Positions 15,579 to 22,419 of a stretch of DNA of 39,833 bases are shown one piece after another. The position numbers and the translations under genes are program-made. Each line of letters starts with the position of its first letter. Positions within the stretch are counted from its first letter, which is position 1. The DNA comes from a virus. The notes under the pieces are model-generated. The model was not told where the DNA came from. It saw only the letters and a program-made list of their open reading frames with translations, and searched no databases. Location: the IMG/VR virus record IMGVR_UViG_3300044695_006809, positions 1 to 39,833 of that record. One strand, 5' to 3'.

Positions 15579-15605
15579 GGGGTTGTTGTGTGTGTGGTCG
15601 GGAAA

Positions 15606-17192
15606 TCAGAAGCCGGGCAGAACTACCTGCCGGTTCTTCTCGTTGTTGGAATAGAGGTGCGTGGTGCGCCCCTCGAAGCGTTGCAGCGCTGGCTTGAAGC
15701 GCAGGCAGATGTCATCCGTGGTGGCTCCCCAACGGTTCTTGGCGATGATGAAGCGGGCGTGCTCGTTGTAGTCGGCCTGGGCCACGCTGATGTGCGCAGG
15801 TAAGCCGCGCCCATCGTGCCAGCGCTCCGGGCAGTCCTGTCTGAAACCGTGCGTCAAATCTTGCCAGCGGGTTTGATCTTTCTCATCCATCGCGGCCCAG
15901 TCCCGCACCTCTGGTGGGCGATGGATGAAGGCGATGTGCGTCGGGTATTCCACCATTTCGGAAGCGCCGCGAATGTCCCCCGGCGTCGGCGGGCGGTTGC
16001 GGTCCTGCTTCTCGCGGGCTTTCTTGTCGAGCTGCACGAAGAGCACGACCAGCACGCCGAGATTGCGGCGGATTTCATGCAGGCACTCCATGATTTCCTT
16101 CTGGCCGATGCGCTCGTCCTTGCGGCCATGATCGCTGCTGGGCTTGAGCTGGCCGAAGTGGTCGATCACCACCACCTTCACCCCATGCCTACGCACATGC
16201 AGTTGCACTTTGGCCCGCAGTTCCGCCGTTGTGATGCTGCTTTTGTGGTCCCAAAAGATCGGAGCCAGGGACACTTCCTGCGCTGCCCGTGCCACCGCGC
16301 CGTGGTCATCGTTCTTTATCATGCCGTTGCGTGAGACATTCACATTCACGCCGCTGCGGCCCAGATACAGACGGTGCCCCATGCCCATGCGCCCCATTTC
16401 CAGCGGGAAGACCAGCGTGGGGATCTTGCACTCCACGGCCATGTGCTCGATGAGCGACACCGCGCCCACCGTCTTGCCCATGCCAGGGAAGGCACCGATC
16501 ATGAGCAGGTCACCATCGCCATCTGGAGCCAAGCCATGGAAGGTGCGGTCCACATCCGCCCAGCCCGTCTGCACGCCGAGCACTTTGCCACGGTTGTCGC
16601 AGATGCGCTGGAACGCATCGAGCCATTCATGCGTCATCGTGACAGAATTCAGCACCTGAGTTTCCGGCCCGCCCTTGTTGGCGCTGGCGGCTTCCAGCAC
16701 CTTGAAAATGCGCTCTTCGGCGCGTGCCACCACCTGGCTGGCGTCCTCCAGCTCCGCCACGCTGCCGTGCCCAAACGCCTCCTCCATGCCATCCGCGCAC
16801 ACGTTGACCAATTGCCGCATGAGCCACTTCTCCGTGATGGTCTTTTTGTAGAACGGGAAGTGCGAGGAGACCGGCACGAAGGCGAATAATTCCATGAGCG
16901 CCGCAGGTCCGCCCACTTCATCCAGCTTGCCGAGGTCTTTCAGCCGGTGCGTCACGGAGGCCGGTTCAATCGGCTCGTTTTTGGCCTGCATGTCCAGCAG
17001 CAGCTCGTAAACGGTGCGGTTCTGCACATGGTAAAACGCTTCTGGCAGGAGGTCGCGCTGGCACTCCAGCACCCGCTCGGTGGGATCTTGCAGCAAGCAG
17101 GACAGCAGCCCCTTCTCTGCCTCATCGCTGAACGGCATGCTTTGGTTCAATGCGGCCAGCTTGCGCTCGGCCTGATTCGTTTCGTCACTCAT
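15606..17192 (-). CDS. dnaB: Replicative DNA helicase, DnaB family, 528 aa
   Basis: The N-terminal domain (MPFSDEAEKGLLSCLLQDP, DLLPEAFYHVQNRTVYELLL) matches the DnaB primase-interaction domain. The RecA-like C-terminal domain has Walker A GAFPGMGKT (residues 233-241), Walker B VVVIDHFGQL (340-349) and the DnaB-specific segment LFVQLDKKAREKQDRNRPPT then GDIRGASEMVEYPTHIAFIHR (384-424). It should unwind the fork as a hexamer. Upstream is the replisome-organiser-like protein and downstream the SSB-like gene, together forming the replication block. Start and stop are coupled to neighbours (ATGA overlap at 17189-17192). Confidence 0.9.
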   Translation of the reverse strand: MSDETNQAERKLAALNQSMPFSDEAEKGLLSCLLQDPTERVLECQRDLLPEAFYHVQNRTVYELLLDMQAKNEPIEPASVTHRLKDLGKLDEVGGPAALMELFAFVPVSSHFPFYKKTITEKWLMRQLVNVCADGMEEAFGHGSVAELEDASQVVARAEERIFKVLEAASANKGGPETQVLNSVTMTHEWLDAFQRICDNRGKVLGVQTGWADVDRTFHGLAPDGDGDLLMIGAFPGMGKTVGAVSLIEHMAVECKIPTLVFPLEMGRMGMGHRLYLGRSGVNVNVSRNGMIKNDDHGAVARAAQEVSLAPIFWDHKSSITTAELRAKVQLHVRRHGVKVVVIDHFGQLKPSSDHGRKDERIGQKEIMECLHEIRRNLGVLVVLFVQLDKKAREKQDRNRPPTPGDIRGASEMVEYPTHIAFIHRPPEVRDWAAMDEKDQTRWQDLTHGFRQDCPERWHDGRGLPAHISVAQADYNEHARFIIAKNRWGATTDDICLRFKPALQRFEGRTTHLYSNNEKNRQVVLPGF

Positions 17193-18136
17193 CGGGTCAT
17201 GTCCTCCAGCTTGATTCTCAGTTCCGTTTTGTAGCTCTCAGGGATGCCATGCCAGCCCTTCGGGCATTCCACCTCCGGCCAGCACAGCGCCCAGGCGTCC
17301 CACCAGCCCGCTGGCTCCTCCTCCACCGGCAGCGCTTTTTCTTTTTTCGCGGTGCTCGGCGTGGCGTAGCTGCCGCGGCGCTTGTCCTCGCGTGCCCACT
17401 TGCGCAGGTCCGCCCGCCAATCGGTGATCGGCACCTGAACGCCGCTCCTGACCGGTTCCCAGTTGCAGGTGCTGCGGTCATCGAACCAGTTCCGCACGCT
17501 GGCGTCTTCGATGATGAGCATTTCGCCATTGCCCTTGGAATAGCTTTCGGCATAGGCCAGCGCCTCTTCCACTGTCACCGGGACACCCGCGCCCCCTTCT
17601 TTTTTTTCTGGCCTTGATCCAGTCTGGAAATCTTTGGGGGAGGGCGCGGAAGCTGCGTCAGCAGCGCTTCCATTCCCTTCCACTCCCTTCCCTTCCTTTT
17701 CCCTGTTCCCTTCCCTGTTCCATTCCCCACGGTAGTCGTCCTGTAAGACTACGGGAGCACTACGGGAGTGTTCCGGTAGTGTTGTGGTAGTGCTATCGGA
17801 GGATTCAGGGAGTAAAACCTTGATCTTACTGCGTGCGGGCTTGTTGATGACCTGATGCTTTCGGAAGTTGTTGATGTGTCCGATGTCACGACCATCATCG
17901 AGTCGAGCGAGTGTGAGGTAGCCAATGGCCTCCAATTCGTTCAACATCTGCAAAATCGGTCCGGCTTTGTCCAAAAACGGCATCAGCTCGCCACGAATCA
18001 GCGCCGGATGCGCCATGAAATAGCCTTCATCGTCGGCCAGATTGAGCAGTCCGATGGCCAGCAAGCGGACTTCGGCACGCTGCTGCGCCATGATTTGATG
18101 CTTCCAGAAATCGGGTTTGAGGGTGCGGATTCTCAT
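17189..18136 (-). CDS. Replisome organiser / replication initiation-like protein, 315 aa
   Basis: MRIRTLKPDFWKHQIMAQQR is the typical N-terminus of phage replisome organisers: a winged-helix domain with RLLAIGLLNLADDEGYF and IGYLTLARLDDGRDIG. A long low-complexity linker (Ser/Thr then Glu/Gly/Arg-rich, about residues 110-175) precedes a helical C-terminal part (LRKWAREDKRRGS). Such proteins bind the origin and load the helicase, encoded next (ATGA overlap). The start shares one nucleotide with the preceding stop. Confidence 0.75.
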   Translation of the reverse strand: MRIRTLKPDFWKHQIMAQQRAEVRLLAIGLLNLADDEGYFMAHPALIRGELMPFLDKAGPILQMLNELEAIGYLTLARLDDGRDIGHINNFRKHQVINKPARSKIKVLLPESSDSTTTTLPEHSRSAPVVLQDDYRGEWNREGNREKEGKGVEGNGSAADAASAPSPKDFQTGSRPEKKEGGAGVPVTVEEALAYAESYSKGNGEMLIIEDASVRNWFDDRSTCNWEPVRSGVQVPITDWRADLRKWAREDKRRGSYATPSTAKKEKALPVEEEPAGWWDAWALCWPEVECPKGWHGIPESYKTELRIKLEDMTR

Positions 18137-18435
18137 CAGGCTTGGCCCTCCGGTTTGGCGCTCACCAGGGCCTTGCCTGCCGCGGTCAGATGGAAGTGCG
18201 CTTTGCGGTGGCGACGGCCATTTTCAGAAATGCCGGTGCCCGCCACGCGCTGCACGAAGCCCGCCGTGATGACCATTTCCAACTGGTTCCACACATGCCG
18301 GGTGGTGCGCTGCATGACCGGCGCGAGATCGTCCACCGTCACCGCATCGCGGAAGCTGTGGAGGATGATGAGCAGCAGCCAATGCGTCTCGTTGTATTGC
18401 AGCGCCGGAGCGCATTTGAGCCAGTGTTGAATCAT
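18136..18435 (-). CDS. Winged-helix transcription regulator or replication accessory protein, 99 aa
   Basis: The sequence follows a MarR/winged-helix pattern: LLLIILHSFRDAVTVDDLAP, QRTTRHVWNQLEMVITAGFV and a basic wing GISENGRRHRKAHFHLTAAG ('KAHFHLTAAGKAL' is the usual 'yrlTekG' wing). It probably binds DNA. It precedes the replisome organiser in the same operon, with a 4-nt start overlap upstream. No ligand-binding extension is present. Confidence 0.65.
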   Translation of the reverse strand: MIQHWLKCAPALQYNETHWLLLIILHSFRDAVTVDDLAPVMQRTTRHVWNQLEMVITAGFVQRVAGTGISENGRRHRKAHFHLTAAGKALVSAKPEGQA

Positions 18436-18698
18436 AGTGTGTCGGTTTCCTTGCCAAGGTTTTGAATGGTCTGCTGTGCGGCCAGGGCAGCGGCATGGCG
18501 CACGGCGGCGGCGTGCGCTTTCTCCAGGGGGGCGATCATGAGCGGCGCGTTTTTTTTGCCGCTGCTGATGACGGCATGGTCATCGCTGCGCAGGTCGATC
18601 TGGCCGAGGGGCCAAAGCTGGCCGTTGTCGCGCACTTCGCACACGAGCACGCGCAGGTTCACCGGCAGGTGCATTTTACTTTCAAGGGAAGGAGTCAT
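18432..18698 (-). CDS. Hypothetical early protein, 88 aa
   Basis: It begins MTPSLESKMHLPVNLRVLV and has a beta-rich first half (RVLVCEVRDNGQLWPLGQID) and an Ala/His-rich helix at the C-terminus (EKAHAAAVRHAAALAAQQT). No family is recognised. Its ATG overlaps the preceding stop by four bases, so I selected ATG 18698 instead of the longer upstream frame. Confidence 0.65.
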   Translation of the reverse strand: MTPSLESKMHLPVNLRVLVCEVRDNGQLWPLGQIDLRSDDHAVISSGKKNAPLMIAPLEKAHAAAVRHAAALAAQQTIQNLGKETDTL

Positions 18699-18892
18699 CG
18701 GAGGAGGTCGCAGTTGAAGGGGTCGCGCACCGGCTTGCTGTCGGTGGGCAGGTTGTGGTTGAGAGCCGCCAGCGCGGTGTTGAGTTCGCTGGTGGCGTAA
18801 AGCAGAGCGGCCTTGCCCGTGGCGTCGGTGACTTCGTGCTGCGCCTCTGACACGAGGCGGCGGGCCATGATGAGCTTGTCCTGGGCACTCAT
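18695..18892 (-). CDS. Hypothetical early protein, 65 aa
   Basis: A small, mainly helical protein (MSAQDKLIMARRLVSEAQHE, ELNTALAALNHNLPT) with no recognised family. ATGA overlaps at both ends tie it to its neighbours. Confidence 0.65.
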   Translation of the reverse strand: MSAQDKLIMARRLVSEAQHEVTDATGKAALLYATSELNTALAALNHNLPTDSKPVRDPFNCDLLR

Positions 18893-19176
18893 ACCGCGGC
18901 CCCCCTTTTTTTGCCCAGGATGCGGCGGGCTTCACGCAGCACGTCGAGGTGAGCGGTGTCATCGCTGACCATGCCAGCCGCCCGCACGATGAGGTCTTCC
19001 AGCGCCAAGATGCGCAGCCCCATCGTCGTCAGGAGTTTCATGGACGCGCCATCCATGCACGCCGCGCCCCCTTCTTTTTTTGGCGGCACCCCAGACAGGC
19101 AGGGGCAGTCCGGCTCTTGGCAGTCGATGGAGTTCGCCAGCAGGCACTGCGGGCATTGAGTGTGCATGTCATTCAT
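18889..19176 (-). CDS. Small cysteine-rich early protein, 95 aa
   Basis: The N-terminal 30 residues hold C-P-Q-C, then C, then CPC (THTQ-less segment MNDMHTQCPQCLLANSIDCQ, EPDCPCLSG), a possible zinc ribbon. The second half is helical (LRILALEDLIVRAAGMVS). I chose ATG 19176 rather than a longer frame reaching into the GC-rich repeat region. It is the first gene of the early leftward block after the 430-bp non-coding region. A weak promoter-like TACAAT lies at 19219-19224. Confidence 0.6.
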   Translation of the reverse strand: MNDMHTQCPQCLLANSIDCQEPDCPCLSGVPPKKEGGAACMDGASMKLLTTMGLRILALEDLIVRAAGMVSDDTAHLDVLREARRILGKKRGAAV

Positions 19177-19608
19177 AGGCTGGGTGGCAATGTGAAAATT
19201 TTCCTCTTGGCCGGATGTATTGTAGAAGCGCGGGCGCAGCGCGGGCGCGACCCCCTCCCCCCCCTCCGAAATTGAACTGCGCAACCAGGCCGCTCGGCAC
19301 CCAGCCCAGCCACCGGCCAGCCAGTAAACCATCTAGCAGCGCCAGCGGCGGGCACTTTGCCCAGGGAAACGCCAGGGAAGTAACAGATTGCAAATCTAGT
19401 GCGGGCTGCAACGGGGCCATTTCCGCCCTCGATCCGCGCCTCGATCCGCGCCCAGGCCGAGCGGGCCGGACGGGCCGGACGGGCCGGACGGGCCGCGACC
19501 AACGCCGCGTTTTCTCGCGCCGCCGAATCCATTTGGAAAGCCGCCTGCAGGCCGGGGGGCGGGCAGCTCAATGCAACTGCTCCACATCGCGGAGCGCAGG
19601 ATGAAGTG
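19177..19608. other. Non-coding control region with tandem repeats and att-like elements
   Basis: No convincing gene lies here. It holds an 11-bp tandem repeat (19227-19248, AGCGCGGGCGC twice), a pyrimidine run (19251-19266), a repeat of GATCCGCGCCTC at 19431-19450, about 3.7 copies of GGGCCGGAC at 19463-19495, CCATCTAGCAG at 19329-19339 and AACAGATTGCAA at 19382-19393, both shared with the integrase promoter. Frames crossing it are Arg/Pro/Ala-rich and lack codon-like character. It could hold an origin or a control site; this is inference. Confidence 0.5.
19463..19495. repeat. 9-bp tandem repeat, about 3.7 copies
   Basis: The unit GGGCCGGAC is repeated three full times plus GGGCCG. It lies in the non-coding region between the early leftward genes and the excisionase-type gene, next to a 12-bp direct repeat at 19429-19450. 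Confidence 0.8.
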
Positions 19609-19902
19609 TCATTCACTCGCGGAACCCTCCCCAGAAAAAAAAGAAACGGCGGCGGCGGACGAATCGGGGCGGACCGCTAAGCGCTCGTCGAGCTGCTCAA
19701 GATCCCGGACGCGGACGCGCACCAGGCGGCCGAGTTTGCGCACCGGCAGCACCGGCTTGCCATCAGCGCAGAGTTGCCGCGTCCAGCCGTAAACGGTGAA
19801 CAGTGACACCGCGTAGGCCTCCGCCACCTCCTTGACCGTGCACAGCGGCTCAGGCCCGGCTGGGCGGCCACGTTTGCGCAGTGTTGTCAGTCGCTCGCTC
19901 AT
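19609..19902 (-). CDS. Excisionase-family HTH DNA-binding protein, 97 aa
   Basis: Residues about 22-75 (CTVKEVAEAYAVSLFTVYGW, VLPVRKLGRLVRVRVRDLEQL) match the MerR-like/HTH_17 excisionase domain: V-KEVA-x-x-x-x-V-S-x-x-T-V-Y helix pair, followed by a strand with R-K-L-G-R-L-V-R. Such proteins bind DNA at att sites or promoters, often promoting excision (RDF/Xis) or regulating early genes. The neighbouring non-coding region contains sequences shared with the integrase promoter, so a role in integration control fits. A terminator-like hairpin lies just upstream of it. Confidence 0.75.
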   Translation of the reverse strand: MSERLTTLRKRGRPAGPEPLCTVKEVAEAYAVSLFTVYGWTRQLCADGKPVLPVRKLGRLVRVRVRDLEQLDERLAVRPDSSAAAVSFFSGEGSASE

Positions 19903-19913
19903 AGTGTCAGGTG

Positions 19914-19955
19914 GAAAAAAGAAAGCGGCCCGGTGGCGTGATGCCTGGCGGGCCA
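19914..19955 (-). terminator. Intrinsic terminator-like hairpin, minus strand
   Basis: Read on the minus strand, GGCCCG and CGGGCC form a 6-bp stem around about 16 nt, followed within three bases by CTTTCTTTTTT. It lies downstream of the 58-aa gene and upstream of the excisionase-type gene, so it would end or reduce transcription from the 20.5-kb promoter. Confidence 0.6.
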
Positions 19956-19961
19956 GAAAAA

Positions 19962-20138
19962 TCAGCGATTGGACCAGCTCAGGCCCAGGGGGAACACTGC
20001 CGACAGTGCCTCGTGAAACTCCGCGATTCGGCTCCAGTGCTCAGCACGAGCACGAGCAGCCAGGGCAAGGCGCGATGGTGGTAGCCGCCGCAGCGCAGCA
20101 TGCGCCCCGCCTTGCTGCGAATAGAGTCGCGTCTTCAC
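19962..20138 (-). CDS. Small basic hypothetical protein, 58 aa (GTG start)
   Basis: The gene begins at GTG 20138, overlapping the preceding stop (GTGA), and is missed by length-filtered ORF calling. The protein (MKTRLYSQQGGAHAALRRLP and on) is Arg/Ala/Leu-rich. Its function is unknown. The tight overlap with the TM protein and the terminator right after it support it as the last gene of a three-gene operon. Confidence 0.55.
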   Translation of the reverse strand: MKTRLYSQQGGAHAALRRLPPSRLALAARARAEHWSRIAEFHEALSAVFPLGLSWSNR

Positions 20139-20296
20139 GGCTCGACCTCCTCATCGTGGGAATCCGCCTCGAAAAAACTCACCACCCAGCGACCCAGCCA
20201 CAGCAGGCCAGCCAAAAGAAAAAAGCAGGACAGCCCGACCAGGGCACCATCAACGACCACATCGGCCAAGGTCGGCTGGTAGAGATGAAATCTCAT
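20135..20296 (-). CDS. Single-TM small membrane protein, 53 aa
   Basis: The protein has one hydrophobic segment (ALVGLSCFFLLAGLLWLG, about residues 18-35), a short basic/aromatic lead, and an acidic tail (FFEADSHDEEVEP). The ATG overlaps the RHH gene stop by four bases and a GGAGG lies just upstream, so I consider it real despite its length. Small membrane proteins next to a lysogeny switch can be superinfection or toxin components; there is no motif for a specific role. Confidence 0.7.
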   Translation of the reverse strand: MRFHLYQPTLADVVVDGALVGLSCFFLLAGLLWLGRWVVSFFEADSHDEEVEP

Positions 20297-20463
20297 GCCA
20301 CCTCCGCAGCGTCACCGCTTGCGGCCTCTTTCTTGAGTTCCTTCTCAATCGCTTGTTCGGCCCAGTAGGCGATCTGGGCCGACAATGACCGGCGCTCCTT
20401 CTCAGCATGGGCTTTAGCCCGTTCGTGTAGAGCATCTTCGAGGTAGAGAGAAACCGCAGCCAT
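20293..20463 (-). CDS. Ribbon-helix-helix (RHH) regulator, 56 aa
   Basis: MAAVSLYLEDALHERAKAHA and AQIAYWAEQAIEKELKKE show the beta-strand (VSLYLED) plus two helices typical of Arc/ParD-like RHH DNA-binding proteins. I chose ATG 20463 because the longer frame (start 20493) would run through a promoter with a symmetric site (20481-20495). An ATGA overlap couples it to the membrane-protein gene. Autoregulation at that site is likely but inferred. An antitoxin role is possible because small RHH genes often precede toxin genes. Confidence 0.75.
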   Translation of the reverse strand: MAAVSLYLEDALHERAKAHAEKERRSLSAQIAYWAEQAIEKELKKEAASGDAAEVA

Positions 20464-20480
20464 GTGTATTCGAGTGGTTA

Positions 20481-20512
20481 AAGTGTTATACACTTGTTAC
20501 CAACTGTTACAA
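20481..20512 (-). promoter_or_regulatory. Minus-strand promoter with overlapping palindrome
   Basis: On the minus strand a -35 box TTGTAA (20507-20512) and -10 box TATAAC (20485-20490) are separated by 16 bp. The -10 lies within AAGTGT-TAT-ACACTT (20481-20495), a symmetric 15-bp site suited to a dimeric repressor such as the RHH protein encoded just downstream. The transcript would start about 15-20 nt before ATG 20463. Confidence 0.6.
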
Positions 20513-20531
20513 ATCTGCGCAACAATTTGTT

Positions 20532-20559
20532 TTGAGTATTTGTTATTTAAGCCTAATAA
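20532..20559 (+). promoter_or_regulatory. Plus-strand promoter for the RHH gene, possibly leaderless
   Basis: TTGAGT (20532-20537) and TAATAA (20554-20559) are 16 bp apart. The ATG of the RHH gene (20565) is five bases after the -10, so the mRNA would be nearly or fully leaderless. The promoter is divergent to the minus-strand promoter about 20 bp away, a shared control interval of the lysogeny-region type. Confidence 0.45.
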
Positions 20560-20564
20560 GGCCT

Positions 20565-20858
20565 ATGAAACCAAAACCCAAACTAGGCGAAAGTCGGGCA
20601 GGCAAAAGAGCGCCCGGCCAGACCGCCACCACCATCAGTTTGAGCGAAGAAACGCTGGCTAAAATCCGCTATCTTGCCGCCCAGGATGGGCGCACCGTTA
20701 GCAACTGGCTCCGCCGACTCATTGAGCGCAGCATGGCCGCAGAAGAAGCCGAGGCACGGCTCACCCCAGCCGAGACCAACCGCATCAGCGAAACACCGCC
20801 CGACGTGGCAAACTTGCGAGGTCTGAACAACGCTGTCTTGGTCAAGCCCCGCAACTAA
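20565..20858 (+). CDS. Ribbon-helix-helix DNA-binding protein, 97 aa
   Basis: Residues 19-60 hold TATTISLSEETLAKIRYLAA then RTVSNWLRRLIERSM, the strand-helix-helix pattern of CopG/Arc-like RHH proteins. The C-terminus is Pro/Asn-rich. I chose ATG 20565, close to a promoter-like element, over an earlier start at 20532. It is the first gene of the plus-strand block and precedes an XRE regulator. It probably regulates the switch between the divergent promoters; the target site is unknown. Confidence 0.7.
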   Translation: MKPKPKLGESRAGKRAPGQTATTISLSEETLAKIRYLAAQDGRTVSNWLRRLIERSMAAEEAEARLTPAETNRISETPPDVANLRGLNNAVLVKPRN

Positions 20859-20908
20859 GCCGGTCACTCAGGCAAAAGGGTCTCGTAGGCCAAGCCGCAG
20901 ATTGCAAA

Positions 20909-21325
20909 ATGAACACGACACCACGAACCGCTAAAGTGCTTGCGGAAGCACTAAAAGTGCATGGTTGGGAGCAAATTGACTTAGCCAAGAAAAGCGGCGT
21001 CAATCGCGCCACGATCTCGCTGCACCTCAACGGCTCACGCCCAATCCGAGACGATCACCTCGCGCTCTACATCAACGCCCTGGACAAGCCCGAGCAGACG
21101 CGCCTGTTGTCCGCCTGGCTCCAGGACACACTCCCCGCCGAAGTGATTGCCAACGTGCTCGACATCACCTCCAACAGCGTGCGCGAGGAGGTGCGCGCCT
21201 GGCGTCCCGGCCTCACGTCGGAGCAGTCCGACATGATCAACTGGTGGGCGGCCAAATTTGCCGCAGATGACGAGCTAGCCAGGATTTTTGAGGCCATCAC
21301 CAGCAAAGAAGGCTGGACGCCGTAA
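20909..21325 (+). CDS. XRE-family HTH regulator (candidate phage repressor), 138 aa
   Basis: Residues about 10-60 (VLAEALKVHGWEQIDLAKKS, NRATISLHLNGSRPIRDDHL) form the XRE/Cro-CI helix-turn-helix. The rest has helices (LLSAWLQDTLPAEVIANVLD, MINWWAAKFAADDELARIFE) but no LexA-type peptidase, so cleavage-based induction is not evident. Context (next to divergent RHH control and a tRNA-integrating phage) suits a lysogeny regulator. CAGATTGCAA (20898-20907), also found at the integrase promoter, lies just upstream of its start. A strong terminator follows. Confidence 0.8.
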   Translation: MNTTPRTAKVLAEALKVHGWEQIDLAKKSGVNRATISLHLNGSRPIRDDHLALYINALDKPEQTRLLSAWLQDTLPAEVIANVLDITSNSVREEVRAWRPGLTSEQSDMINWWAAKFAADDELARIFEAITSKEGWTP

Positions 21326-21356
21326 TCACGCGCCGAGGCCCCCAAAACACCCCACC

Positions 21357-21384
21357 AAAGCCCGGCCACAAAGCCGGGCTTTTT
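21357..21384 (+). terminator. Intrinsic terminator after the XRE gene
   Basis: Stem AAAGCCCGGC/GCCGGGCTTT with loop CACAAA, followed by TTTTT. It should stop plus-strand transcription after the XRE gene and isolate the accessory block that starts with its own promoter at 21415. Confidence 0.85.
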
Positions 21385-21409
21385 CATACCCCAAAAACAT
21401 TTCTGAAAT

Positions 21410-21512
21410 AATTGTTGCACGCAACAATTACATGCACCATACTCCCCCCGTTGCCACAACGGCAGCCCGTGCATCAACACGGCAAACCAAACGACAGACA
21501 CAAAATCAGACC
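21410..21512 (+). promoter_or_regulatory. Promoter, operator-like palindrome and structured leader of the ArdC-type gene
   Basis: TTGCAC (21415-21420), 17 bp, CATACT (21438-21443) form a promoter. The -35 lies in a palindrome with 9-bp arms (AATTGTTGC / GCAACAATT, 21410-21429), a possible operator. The leader carries hairpin CCGTG/CACGG with loop CATCAA (21467-21482) and GACAGACA (21493-21500), and ends at ATG 21513. Nearly the same promoter and hairpin precede the gene at 22576. Confidence 0.75.
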
Positions 21513-22406
21513 ATGAAAACACAAACCACCACAGCCACCCGCGACCTCTACCAAGAAGTCACCGACCGCATTCTGGCAGCCCTGCGTAATGGCGTTTGCC
21601 CTTGGCGCAAAGACTGGACCGCCACCAACGACACCCCGCGCAACTGGGACAATCGCCCTTATCGCGGGATCAACTGGCTCATGCTCTCTACCCTCGCTTA
21701 CAAGTCCCCCGTTTACGTCACGTTCAAGAAGGCGCTCGACCTCGGCGGCCAGGTCCGCAAAGGCGAGAAGGGCCAGCTCGTCGTCTTCTGGAAATTCTTC
21801 AAAGGGAAAGACATCAATCCCGCCACCGGCAAAAATAAGACCGTGCCCATGCTCCGCCATTACTACGTGTTCAACGTCGAGCAGTGCGAAAACCTCCCCG
21901 CATTGCCAGCCGTTGACGCTCGCCCCTTCGCGCCGCTCGATGAGTGCGAACGCATCGTGGCCAGCATGCCCCAGGCCCCCAGCATAAGCGAAAACGGGCG
22001 CGGCTCATGCTTTTATCGCCCCTCCACAGACTCGGTGCACATGACCGACCGCCACGCCTTCAAATCGAGCGAAGGCTTTTACGGCACCCTCTTCCACGAG
22101 CTAGGCCACGCCACCGGGCACCCTTCCCGCCTCAATCGGCCAGGCATCACCGAAAAGGCCAATTTTGGCAGCGAAACCTACAGCCGCGAAGAACTCGTGG
22201 CCGAGCTGACCAGCGCCAACCTTTGCGCCCATGCTGGCATCGCCTCGCCAGTCATCGAAAACCAAGCCGCCTATCTGCAAAGCTGGCTCAACGTCCTCCA
22301 GGAAGACACCAAGGCCATCGTGTGGGCCGCAGGCAAAGCCGCCCGCGCTGCCGATTTCATCCTAGGCCGCACCTTTGACGACACCACCGAAGAAGCCGCC
22401 GCCTAA
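21513..22406 (+). CDS. ArdC-type antirestriction protein with zincin metallopeptidase domain, 297 aa
   Basis: The N-terminal domain (LYQEVTDRILAALRNGVCPW then WRKDW, NRPYRGINWLMLSTLAY) matches the ArdC ssDNA-binding domain (PF08401-like). The second half has a metallopeptidase with HELGH at 195-199 (FYGTLFHELGHATGHPSRLN) and a downstream EELVAELTSANLC segment, as in ArdC-associated zincins. ArdC-type proteins protect incoming ssDNA or conjugating DNA from restriction; here they would guard phage DNA. I chose ATG 21513 because of the leader arrangement. Usually seen on plasmids; a phage location is less usual. Confidence 0.85.
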   Translation: MKTQTTTATRDLYQEVTDRILAALRNGVCPWRKDWTATNDTPRNWDNRPYRGINWLMLSTLAYKSPVYVTFKKALDLGGQVRKGEKGQLVVFWKFFKGKDINPATGKNKTVPMLRHYYVFNVEQCENLPALPAVDARPFAPLDECERIVASMPQAPSISENGRGSCFYRPSTDSVHMTDRHAFKSSEGFYGTLFHELGHATGHPSRLNRPGITEKANFGSETYSREELVAELTSANLCAHAGIASPVIENQAAYLQSWLNVLQEDTKAIVWAAGKAARAADFILGRTFDDTTEEAAA

Positions 22407-22419
22407 AAAGCACCACGGG

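Noticed and set aside
19463-19495. CRISPR array possibility
   Set aside because: Repeats are contiguous 9-bp units with no spacers, so this is a simple tandem repeat.
19173-19616. 147-codon minus-strand frame through the repeat region
   Set aside because: GTG start, Arg/Pro/Ala repeats created by GGGCCGGAC tandem DNA; no family, so treated as non-coding.
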